From contig CP065003.1 of assembly GCA_016700175.1 (NCBI GenBank), positions 3,916,001 to 3,980,000 of the forward strand: a DNA stretch of 64,000 nt. Direction: 5' to 3'. The position numbers and the translations under genes were made by a program. Below the pieces are notes generated by a model. It saw only the letters and a list, made by a program, of their open reading frames with translations, searched no databases and was not told where the DNA came from. Within the stretch, counting starts at the first letter, position 1. Every line of letters begins with the position of its first letter. This DNA comes from Acidobacteriota bacterium (GTDB lineage Bacteria > Acidobacteriota > Blastocatellia > Pyrinomonadales > Pyrinomonadaceae). This document shows, one piece after another, positions 50,829-58,013 of this stretch.

Positions 50829-51344
50829 CTATTTCGCGGCTGCCGCGGATTCCATCGGATATCCGGCTTCCTTCCAGGCGGCGGTCCCACCTTTAAGAGC
50901 GAACACTTTTTCAAAACCATTTTCGACGAGTATCTGTACCGCACGGGCACTAGTATGTTCGTCTCGTCAGGAACAGTAGGCAATGACTGTCTTGCCTTTG
51001 GGCACCTCCTTCAGCCTCTGTTCAAGCGCGTCCACGGGTATGTTCACGGCACCTTTGATGTGTTCCAAAGCGTACGAATCGGCCGACCGCGTGTCGATGA
51101 AGAACGCCTCGCCTTCGTCGAAGAGCTTCTTGGCATCCGCGAGCTCCACGCGCGGTGCGTTGTCTTCGTGGCCGTGTTCGTCGACCTTCGGGGCCTGTTC
51201 ATTCGCTGCCGGTTGAGAAGCCGTGGTCCCGGGAACACCGGCCGATGAATCCCGGGCCGCGTCGAGCGGCTCGGGTCCCTGCGTCTGGCAAGCGGCGAAG
51301 ACCGCCGTCGCCAGGACGAAAACTGAAGCTAATGAAAAGCGCAT
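50829..51344 (-). CDS. Rhodanese-like lipoprotein with in-frame TGA, candidate selenoprotein
   Basis: Start ATG 51344, with GGAG upstream; lipoprotein signal MRFSLASVFVLATAVFAAC. After a low-complexity spacer the rhodanese domain begins (VELADAKKLFDEGEAFFIDT, RSADSYALEHIKGAVNIP). The frame meets TGA at 50969-50967 (codon 126) right after VIAYCS. It then continues without break for 45 codons, RDEHTSARAVQILVENGFEK then VFALKGGTAAWKEAGYP, to TAG at 50829. That is the complete C-terminal half of a rhodanese. From memory, relatives carry YC-x-C at this place, so the TGA falls on the second Cys. This fits selenocysteine better than a mutation. A hairpin follows the TGA. Total 171 residues. Confidence 0.75.
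50925..50969 (-). promoter_or_regulatory. Candidate bacterial SECIS element
   Basis: On the minus strand, GACGAG starting within the TGA codon pairs with CTCGTC (50930-50925). Inside, TACT pairs with GGTA (with one G-U) around an 11-nt loop AGTGCCCGTGC. The apical stem starts 11 nt after the TGA, which matches the usual bacterial SECIS distance. This was judged by eye; no folding was run. Confidence 0.45.
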
Positions 51345-51382
51345 GTATTGACTCCTTGATCTGTTTCGGTGACCGGGGGATC

Positions 51383-51682
51383 GGATCAGTACCCGGAGCG
51401 GTAGCGACGGGCCCAAACAGCGGCGGAGCTTGTGTCCGCCGTGATCGATCGAGTAATCATATCTTCGAATCAAGTTCTATCCGGTCAAAACCTACGAGAA
51501 GTTTAATAAACATACAAAGCGCTTCGCAAACAGTGTCGCGATTAACCGCGCCGTTTCTGAAGAAGCGTGTGGCCGGATACGAAACTGATCGTTCGCTTAC
51601 AACGACTCACGATTTCCTTGCGCAGAAACAAGTCCGCGCATCGGTGGGCCCGTCGCTACCGCTCCGGGTACTGATCCCACCG
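51383..51682. repeat. Inverted pair of a 28-bp dispersed block
   Basis: AGTACCCGGAGCGGTAGCGA(CGGGCCC) lies at about 51389-51416, and its exact inverse GGGCCCGTCGCTACCGCTCC(GGGTACT) at about 51648-51675. Between them are 231 bp without a gene. The first copy lies about 45 bp upstream of the rhodanese start. The 349-bp gap otherwise shows nothing. Confidence 0.75.
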
Positions 51683-51693
51683 CCAATCAAGAT

Positions 51694-53073
51694 TCACCCT
51701 CTCCCATTTATCTTCGTCGGATACCTTCCGTCCCAGCAGGCGGCACAGGCCGCACCGCGGTCCAGCCCGATCGCCTTCATCATTCCTTCCATCGACAGAT
51801 AACCGAGCGAATCGGCGCCGATGTGTTCGCGAACCTCCTCGACGGACATCTGCGCGGCGATCAGTTCCGACTTCTTAGGTGTGTTTACGCCGTAATAGCA
51901 GGGCGAAATGGTTGGCGGACACGAGATCCTCATATGGACCTCGGTCGCTCCGGCCTCGCGTACGAGCGCGACGATCTTCTTCGAGGTCGTGCCCCGGACG
52001 ATCGAATCGTCGACGAGCACCACCCGCTGGCCCTCGATCAGGTCCTTGATAGGATTGAGCTTAAGTCTCACACCGAACGAGCGTATGCTTTGCGTCGGCT
52101 CGATGAACGTCCTTCCGATGTAGTGGTTCCGGATAATTCCCTGACGAAAGCTGATCCCGGATTGGGACGCGTAGCCGATCGCCGCCGCCACTCCGGAATC
52201 CGGGACAGGAACGACGATGTCCGCGTCCGCGGGATGCTCCATCGCGAGTTGGCGCCCGAGCAAGTGCCGCGACTGATTGACCGAGCGCCCGAAGATGATC
52301 GAGTCCGGGCGCGAAAAGTAAACGTGTTCGAAAGTACAAACCGCGGAGCGCTTTTCACCGAACGGGAATCGGGATTCGAGCCCGTCTTTCGTGATGATCA
52401 GCATTTCGCCGGCCCTCACTTCACGCTCGTAAACGAAATCGATCAGGTCGAAGGCGCAGGTCTCCGAACCCACGGCCCACGCGCCGTCGTTCTTTCCGAG
52501 CACCAGAGGCCTGAATCCGCGCGGATCCCGGACGGCGATCATCGCGTCGGGAGTCAGGAACAGAAGAGAGAATGCACCCTCGGTGTCGCGGAGCACTTTG
52601 GCGATCGCGTCGACGGCGTTGTCGGCCTCGCATCGAGCGATCGAATGGAGGATCGTTTCCGTGTCGGAGGTCGAGGAAAATATAGCCCCAAGCTTCTCGA
52701 GATCGGTCCGTCTCCGCGCGGCGTCGGGAAGATTTCCGTTGTGGCAGATCGCGATCTGACCGTGCTGGCAGGTGACGCTGAACGGCTGGGCCTCGCGGAC
52801 AGAAGTCGCTCCCGCTGTGGAATACCGCGTGTGCCCGATCGCGGCGCTGCCCGGAAGCCGCTCGAGCGTCTTCCGGTCGAAATTGTCTGCGACAAGGCCC
52901 AGGCGCCGTATCTGGTGAAGGTCCTCTCCGTCCGAAGACACGATGCCGCACGCCTCCTGTCCGCGATGCTGAAGCGCGAAGAGGCCGAGCTGCGTAAGAG
53001 TCGATGCTTCCGGATGTCCGAAGACGCCGAAGACACCGCACTCTTCCCTGAATTTATCCGAACCGAGTTCCAT
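51694..53073 (-). CDS. purF: Amidophosphoribosyltransferase
   Basis: 459 residues. After an 11-residue propeptide (MELGSDKFREE) the catalytic Cys12 begins the class II glutamine amidotransferase domain (CGVFGVFGHPEAS, IGHTRYSTAG, CHNGNL). The PRPP domain has VVLVDDSIVRGTTSKKIV. Several Cys residues near the end (CPPTISPCYYG, AACAACWDGRYP) match the Fe-S-containing B. subtilis-type PurF. It makes phosphoribosylamine, the first step of purine synthesis. It is 85 bp downstream of mobA on the same strand. Confidence 0.96.
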   Translation of the reverse strand: MELGSDKFREECGVFGVFGHPEASTLTQLGLFALQHRGQEACGIVSSDGEDLHQIRRLGLVADNFDRKTLERLPGSAAIGHTRYSTAGATSVREAQPFSVTCQHGQIAICHNGNLPDAARRRTDLEKLGAIFSSTSDTETILHSIARCEADNAVDAIAKVLRDTEGAFSLLFLTPDAMIAVRDPRGFRPLVLGKNDGAWAVGSETCAFDLIDFVYEREVRAGEMLIITKDGLESRFPFGEKRSAVCTFEHVYFSRPDSIIFGRSVNQSRHLLGRQLAMEHPADADIVVPVPDSGVAAAIGYASQSGISFRQGIIRNHYIGRTFIEPTQSIRSFGVRLKLNPIKDLIEGQRVVLVDDSIVRGTTSKKIVALVREAGATEVHMRISCPPTISPCYYGVNTPKKSELIAAQMSVEEVREHIGADSLGYLSMEGMMKAIGLDRGAACAACWDGRYPTKINGRG

Positions 53074-53158
53074 CGTTTGCCGGGAAGGGCGGGGAGCCGA
53101 GAATACCCTGAATTACTGAACGGCTGAAACTAAACTGTAAGATTTCGGGCCGGGATAT

Positions 53159-53773
53159 TCAAATCCGGCAGTCCGTGTCGCGCGCCGCTTGTTCGAGTTC
53201 TTGGGGCGTGTTGACGTTGAAAAGAAGTCGGTCCGCGTTCGCAAGTGCGGAATACTCTTCGAACGACATGGTCCGCATTCGCAGCCTGTTCGTCAGGTTC
53301 GCGACGGCATTTGACGCTTCGGTGTCAACCAGGATCCGGTCCGCCGCGCGCAGCGTAGGGTCCCTCCGATAAGCTCCGAACAATGGCTGGAGCCTGCCAT
53401 CGGGCTGTGCGGGAATCGCGCAGTCGGCGCCGGATCGCTCAAGTGCATCGATCAGCAACTTCGCGAGATCGGCGCTTGCGAACGGAAGATCGCAGGCGGC
53501 GACGAACGTGATCGAAGAACCGCAGGCTTTCAACGCGGCGTGGATTCCTGCCAGCGCTCCCGCATCCTGGAACTCGTCGCGGATGACGGGAAGTGCGTCA
53601 GGGGCTACCGTTTCAGATCTCTTTGAGAGGACCACGGAAACCGATGTAGCGCCGGCTTCTTTCAAGGTGTTCGCCGTGCGCTCGATGAGAGTCTCGCCCT
53701 CGAATTCGACAGACGCCTTGTCGCGGCCCATCCTGGAGGACATTCCGCCGGCGAGTATGAAGGCTTCGAACAT
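53159..53773 (-). CDS. mobA: Molybdenum cofactor guanylyltransferase
   Basis: 204 residues. The NTP-binding motif AFILAGGMSSRMGRDKASVEFEG is at residues 4-26, the metal-binding Asp in AACDLPFAS near 100, and PQPLFGAYR-like QPLFGAYRRD follows. MobA attaches GMP to molybdopterin, giving the bis-MGD cofactor of the DMSO reductase family, including formate dehydrogenase. fdhD two genes upstream on the same strand fits this. The paralogue mocA (27726-28337) serves the CTP branch. Confidence 0.92.
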   Translation of the reverse strand: MFEAFILAGGMSSRMGRDKASVEFEGETLIERTANTLKEAGATSVSVVLSKRSETVAPDALPVIRDEFQDAGALAGIHAALKACGSSITFVAACDLPFASADLAKLLIDALERSGADCAIPAQPDGRLQPLFGAYRRDPTLRAADRILVDTEASNAVANLTNRLRMRTMSFEEYSALANADRLLFNVNTPQELEQAARDTDCRI

Positions 53774-53813
53774 GTTTCGGGTCGATGAAGCCGGACAACC
53801 GGCGTTGGGGAAG

Positions 53814-54170
53814 TCAGGTGCAGACCGCTTCGGGATTGGCGAACGCGTCGAGATTATCGGGATCGTCCTTTCGGGTCGGGCAGGCGAAGTCTTTCTCGAT
53901 CAGTATCTTTAGGCCGTTCGAGTCGCCCTCGATGCCGATCTTCTCTTCGGTTTCGGCCCATTCGTAGATCTCGTTTTCCGGGACGGTGACCGTCACCGTT
54001 CCGCCTTCGAAAGAAGCTCCGATCCGGTCCGACCCCGACTGAAGCCTGTATGTGAAGCGCGAACCGCCAAAGTCTGTGGTCTCGGAGACTGAGCCTTTCT
54101 CGGACAGTTCGGCGACTTCGCTTTTCAAGAGCCTGAGACGGATTGAATTCCCTCGAATGCGCAGTTTCAT
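53814..54170 (-). CDS. Small conserved-looking protein between fdhD and mobA
   Basis: 118 residues, start ATG 54170. The sequence MKLRIRGNSIRLRLLKSEVA opens a probably beta-rich protein (RFTYRLQSGSDRIGASFEGG, VTVTVPENEI), with three acidic segments and a CPTRKDDPD Cys near the C-terminus. No signal or membrane helix. It lies 40 bp before mobA on the same strand and may be linked to molybdenum-enzyme maturation. This is context only; I do not recognise a function. Confidence 0.7.
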   Translation of the reverse strand: MKLRIRGNSIRLRLLKSEVAELSEKGSVSETTDFGGSRFTYRLQSGSDRIGASFEGGTVTVTVPENEIYEWAETEEKIGIEGDSNGLKILIEKDFACPTRKDDPDNLDAFANPEAVCT

Positions 54171-54200
54171 GGCTTTATGGTTTCAACGGTCTTGATCTTC

Positions 54201-54410
54201 GCCCTGCCTGACGGTCGGGCTACTGACACCTTTGCAGGTTCTTCGTGTTTCTTTGTGGTTCGAAAGCGGTTCCAACCACGAAGGAACACAAAGGAACACA
54301 AAGACAATGGTCAAGGATCATGGATAATTGACAATTGAAAATTGGTCGGCAAACCTCGCTCACCGCTCACCGCTCACCGCTCACCGCTCACCCTTTCGGC
54401 TCCAGAGTAC
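54201..54410. repeat. Repeat cluster: dispersed block, palindromic nonamer module, heptamers
   Basis: An inverted dispersed block (GCCCTGCCTGACGGTCGGGC, 54201-54230) is followed by a palindromic module (TTCGTGTTTCTTTGTGGTT...AACCACGAAGGAACACAAAG, 54240-54306), ATTGACA heptamers (54320-54345), and GCTCACC heptamers (54359-54391) running into the 3' end of fdhD. Confidence 0.82.
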
Positions 54411-55225
54411 ACATTGTACCGCCCGTCACGCACGAAGCCGACGAGCGTCATCCCGAACTCCTTCGCCAGTTCGACGGCAAGCGTCGAAGGCGGTCCGACG
54501 GCGAGCAGAATGGGGATCGAGGCCATCAGCGCTTTCTGAACAAGCTCGAAGCTCGCGCGGCCGCTGACCATCAGCACTGTCTCATTCAATGACGTCTCAC
54601 GATTCAGAAAGCGCGCCCCGATGACCTTGTCGAGCGCGTTATGCCTGCCGACATCCTCGCGAATCTCAACAAGGCCGCCGTCACCGTCAAAAAGCGCCGA
54701 GGCGTGAAGGCCTCCCGTGTGTTCGAACACCTCCTGGTGCCTCCGGAGCCTGTCCGGAAACGCGTTGATCATCGCACCGTCGATCCGAAAATCGCTGCGT
54801 CCGATCTTCTTCGCTCCGGTGTACAGCGCCTCGATCGAGCTCTTTCCGCAGACGCCGCAGCTCGAGGTCGTGTAGAAATGCCGTTCGAGAGATTTCAGAT
54901 CGATCCGAGTATCGTCCGAGAGGTCCAGACGCACCGTGTTCGTCGCGCCTTCGGTGTCTTTCGGCCCGCAATGCTTGATGTTCTCGATCTGATCGGGCGA
55001 GGTGATGATGCCTTCGGTGAACAGGAATCCGGCGGCGAGCTCGAAATCGTCTCCCGGCGTGCGCATCGTGATCGACACGGCGCGGTTCCGCCGGACGTCG
55101 CCGTCGAGAAAACCTACGCGAATCTCGAGCGGCTCTTCGACGGCGAGCGAATCGGACGTGTCTTCGGACCTTTCATCCGAGACCTTCCTGACGGGAATCC
55201 TCGAAAATCCGTTTGTCTGCGGCAT
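54374..55225 (-). CDS. fdhD: Formate dehydrogenase accessory sulfurtransferase FdhD
   Basis: 283 residues. The sulfur-transfer motif CGVCGK (SSCGVCGKSSIEAL, about residue 126) and REDVGRHNALDKVIGA are characteristic. FdhD passes sulfur from IscS to the molybdenum cofactor of formate dehydrogenase. No formate dehydrogenase gene is in the window. The last five codons (VSGER) and the TGA stop (54374-54376) are made of GTGAGCG heptamer repeat, so the native C-terminus probably ended at GAER or before. mobA is downstream. Confidence 0.95.
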   Translation of the reverse strand: MPQTNGFSRIPVRKVSDERSEDTSDSLAVEEPLEIRVGFLDGDVRRNRAVSITMRTPGDDFELAAGFLFTEGIITSPDQIENIKHCGPKDTEGATNTVRLDLSDDTRIDLKSLERHFYTTSSCGVCGKSSIEALYTGAKKIGRSDFRIDGAMINAFPDRLRRHQEVFEHTGGLHASALFDGDGGLVEIREDVGRHNALDKVIGARFLNRETSLNETVLMVSGRASFELVQKALMASIPILLAVGPPSTLAVELAKEFGMTLVGFVRDGRYNVYSGAERVSGER

Positions 55226-55267
55226 CAGGGGAGTATTCTAGCAGAAGAAGCGGTCCCGGCCCGAAGA

Positions 55268-55486
55268 TATGAACCGCAGAGACCGCAGAGAACGCAGGGA
55301 AGACCAAACGCGAAGGTCGCAAGGGTCGCGACGGATTTCAGAACGAATGTGACCGATCGGTATTCTCAGTACTGTTGAAGAACGAAGTGGTTCGGAGAAA
55401 CTGGTCAAAAGGATCTTCGCGACCGTGGCGTCCTTCGCGTTTGATCCCTCTGCGATCTCCGCGTTCTCTGCGGTGAGATCTTCTCT
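55268..55486. repeat. Nested nonamer inverted-arm elements
   Basis: The outer left arm ACCGCAGAGACCGCAGAGAA (55269-55297) pairs with the outer right arm (CTCTGCGATCTCCGCGTTCT, 55449-55482). The inner left arm (GCGAAGGTC units, 55300-55333) pairs with the inner right arm (55413-55445). The centre is 77 bp. The gap between fdhD and fahA contains nothing else. Confidence 0.85.
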
Positions 55487-55488
55487 CT

Positions 55489-56811
55489 TTAACTAGCCGG
55501 AAGTACAACGCCGCGGCATTCTCCGAAGCCGATCCTTCGGAAGCCTTCGCGTTCGCAGAAACCACGCAGGATGATCTCGTCGTAGTCCTCCAGGAATTTC
55601 CGCGTCTCTCCCGAAGGCAGTTCGATCGGCTCCTTGCCGCCGAGGGTCATCTCCAGCAGGCATCCGCGTTCGCTGTCTTCCTTGCCCGAAACTGTCCCGG
55701 TCGCGATCAGGTCGCCCGTCTGAAGATTGCATCCGTTCGAGGCGTGATGCGTCAGCATCTGGCCGACCGTCCAGAACAGGTCCTTCAGGTTCGAGCGGCT
55801 GATCAAATGCGGTTCGATCCCTTCGTCACGCATCTTCTTTGTCGAGATCAGCACGTCGAGCTTCACGTCGATCCCGCCCGATCCGGCGTTCGTCTCGTCA
55901 GATAGATACGGAAGCGGAGCCGGATAATCGTCTCCGCGGTCGAACGCGGGGACACGGAAAGGCGCGAGCGCTTCCATCGTCACGACCGCCGGTGAGATCG
56001 TCGTCGCGAAGCTCTTTCCGAGGAACGGGCCGAGAGGCTGGTACTCCCAGCCCTGTATGTCGCGCGCAGACCAATCGTTGACGAGGCAAAGGCCGAAGAT
56101 GTGTTTCTCCGCGTCGGCGATATCGATCGTATCTCCCAGATCGTTCCCCTTTCCGACGTAGAACCCGACCTCCATCTCGTAATCGAGCCTTCGCGAGGGC
56201 CCGAATATCGGAGGCGCTTCGGGATCCGGGCGCCCCTGACCCTTCGGGCGGATGACATCGGTTCCCGAAGGCACGATCGAAGACGCCCGGCCGTGGTATC
56301 CGATCGGAACCCAGCTGTAGTTCGGAAGCAGCGGGTTGTCGGGCCTGAAAAGCTTGCCGACGTTGGTCGCGTGATAGATCGAGCAGTAAAAATCTGTGTA
56401 GTCGCCTATCTCGCAGGGGATGTCGAAACGGACGCTTTTGGAATCGACCAGGTTCTTCGCGACGATACTACGTGTCGCCTCGTCGGAGTCGTCTTTGAGC
56501 AGCGCGACCAGCCGCGCACGGAACGCCGAAAGCGCCTCAGGATCGATGTCGAACAGATTGCTGACCGCCGCGCCCTTCTGCAGTGTCCACGCTACTTCCG
56601 CGAGTTCTTCAGAGGCGAAAAGTCCGTCCTCGCGGCAGCGCGTAAGGTCGAGCGCCTGGTCGCCGATCAGCACGCCAATGCCTCCGTCACCGTCCGCGCC
56701 GGAACGGTCGAAGTACACATACGGCAGGTTTTGTATCGGGAAATCTGTGTCGGGATCGTTGGCGGAATCTACCCAGCTTTTGAGCGTCGAGTCGTGCGTG
56801 CTATTGATCAT
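55489..56811 (-). CDS. fahA: Fumarylacetoacetase
   Basis: 440 residues. N-terminal SH3-like domain (DFPIQNLPYVYFDR, GVLIGDQALDL) and the FAH catalytic core: FYCSIYHATNVGKLFRP (His base), YHGRASSIV, RLDYEMEVGFYVG (Glu metal ligands), LVNDWSARDIQGWEYQPLGPF and GDLIATGTVSGKE. It cleaves fumarylacetoacetate to fumarate and acetoacetate, the last step of tyrosine breakdown. It is last in the order of transcription of the phhA-hppD-hmgA cluster. Confidence 0.96.
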   Translation of the reverse strand: MINSTHDSTLKSWVDSANDPDTDFPIQNLPYVYFDRSGADGDGGIGVLIGDQALDLTRCREDGLFASEELAEVAWTLQKGAAVSNLFDIDPEALSAFRARLVALLKDDSDEATRSIVAKNLVDSKSVRFDIPCEIGDYTDFYCSIYHATNVGKLFRPDNPLLPNYSWVPIGYHGRASSIVPSGTDVIRPKGQGRPDPEAPPIFGPSRRLDYEMEVGFYVGKGNDLGDTIDIADAEKHIFGLCLVNDWSARDIQGWEYQPLGPFLGKSFATTISPAVVTMEALAPFRVPAFDRGDDYPAPLPYLSDETNAGSGGIDVKLDVLISTKKMRDEGIEPHLISRSNLKDLFWTVGQMLTHHASNGCNLQTGDLIATGTVSGKEDSERGCLLEMTLGGKEPIELPSGETRKFLEDYDEIILRGFCEREGFRRIGFGECRGVVLPAS

Positions 56812-56823
56812 AAGTCAGTGAGC

Positions 56824-56943
56824 CGTTTAGAGCAGCGCTTCGCGCTGCCAAAGCCGCGCAAAGCGCGGCTGAAGCGTCCGGAAAAGGCACGGATTGGCGA
56901 CGGGCTTCGCCCGTCATTGCAGCGCAAAGCGCTGCTCTAAACG
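56824..56943. repeat. Multi-hairpin palindromic element
   Basis: The outer arms GTTTAGAGCAGCGC(TTCGCGCTGC) at 56825-56848 and (GCAGCGCAAA)GCGCTGCTCTAAAC at 56918-56943 pair almost perfectly. Inside are two hairpins, AGCCGCGCaaaGCGCGGCT and GACGGGCttcGCCCGTC. It fills most of the 178-bp gap between fahA and the unknown gene. No tandem units are present, so it differs from the other families. Confidence 0.85.
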
Positions 56944-56989
56944 GGGTCTATGGAAGCTCCAACTCAGAGGGCGGAGACAATTCCCGCCC

Positions 56990-57892
56990 CTACAGAATCC
57001 CCAGTTCCTGAAGATCCGCGATCGGTTCCTCGAACGAGCATGAGCCGAACGAGTTGATCCCCTTCGCCCGAAGAGCCTCGATCTGGTAAACCGTCAGCAC
57101 GTGGTCCTTCTGCCAGATCGCGTCGTTGTCCGAAAACTCAAATACCTCCTCGAACTCCTCTTCCATCACCTGCTCGAGCATTTCGGGCCTGTATCCTTCG
57201 CGCGCAAAACCGGTCGCGAGGAAGACGTTAAGGAATCCGTGCATCGTGCCGCTCGGGCTTTCCGGCTCGTAGGTCAGTGGCTTGAAGCACCGGACAGGAT
57301 GATGCAGGCCGGCGGTCGCCTTGAAGGGAGTGTTCGCCGCGACGCAGGTTCGTATGAACCTGATCACGTCGTTCGTTGAAGGGAAAAGGTCGCTTGTCAC
57401 GCCGCCTGTCCTGATCTTGGCTCTCTGACGATTTACCGCCAAAGCAGAGATCGTTTCCGGAAGCGACTCGCTCAGGGGCAGCTCGAAATAATTAGTAAGG
57501 TTCTTCGGAAGCACAGCCACCGCCGCTTCGATCTCGGCTTCCGATTGCGACTTTAGTTCCAGGGAGTCGATCCTCGCCTTGCCGGAGAATGCCTCGTTGA
57601 ATTCGTTTACCGAATCAGCGGTCTGGCGCAAGTCCTCGGTCGCAAGTGCGCTGATCCGCCACTCGTCACCTTCTTCGCGGGGGAAAAAGTCACGGGCGCT
57701 TTCGGTGAACTCGTCGAGCCTGTTGACCGGGCAGACGAATCGGCCGAGCATCCACCGGTAATTGCTGTTCCGGTAGGTCGCGTAGTTGATGACAGATTCG
57801 GGCATCGAAAGGCCCGCCGGCGGAAAAAGCCCAGCGTAGTCGATCGCTTCCGAAAGGAGTACCCGGATGGATTCTTTTACCTGTTCGCTCAT
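56990..57892 (-). CDS. Unknown protein between hmgA and fahA
   Basis: 300 residues from ATG 57892 (MSEQVKESIRVLLSEAIDYA); a TTG at 57913 would add seven. Notable motifs: DYAGLFPPAGLSMPESV near the N-terminus, KIRTGGVTSDLFPSTNDVIRF, FKATAGLHHPVRCF (His-His pair, about residue 200), MHGFLNVFLATGFAREG and a C-terminal acidic region. It has no signal or GST-like N-terminus. It sits exactly where maleylacetoacetate isomerase would be expected in the tyrosine pathway. A link to that step is inference from position only. Confidence 0.75.
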   Translation of the reverse strand: MSEQVKESIRVLLSEAIDYAGLFPPAGLSMPESVINYATYRNSNYRWMLGRFVCPVNRLDEFTESARDFFPREEGDEWRISALATEDLRQTADSVNEFNEAFSGKARIDSLELKSQSEAEIEAAVAVLPKNLTNYFELPLSESLPETISALAVNRQRAKIRTGGVTSDLFPSTNDVIRFIRTCVAANTPFKATAGLHHPVRCFKPLTYEPESPSGTMHGFLNVFLATGFAREGYRPEMLEQVMEEEFEEVFEFSDNDAIWQKDHVLTVYQIEALRAKGINSFGSCSFEEPIADLQELGIL

Positions 57893-57964
57893 TTTGGGGG
57901 AAGGCTCGATCAAGGCTAGATACTAGTTGAAAGGCCCCGCATATTCAAAGGCGGCGGCGCGCAA

Positions 57965-57997
57965 TGAAAAACCCGGCACGAGTGCTCGCGCCGGGAT
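57965..57997 (-). terminator. Rho-independent terminator after hmgA
   Basis: On the minus strand CCCGGCGCGAGCACTCGTGCCGGG folds into a strong hairpin followed by TTTTTC. It lies 17 bp after the hmgA stop and should separate hmgA from the unknown gene. Confidence 0.88.
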
Positions 57998-58013
57998 GTC
58001 CGCTGGCCGGAAG

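Noticed and set aside
50967..51473. Rhodanese read as ending at the TGA, or as a nonsense pseudogene
   Set aside because: Codons after the TGA keep a full rhodanese C-terminal half to a proper stop and a terminator, which a decayed gene would not be expected to retain; recoding is the better working hypothesis.
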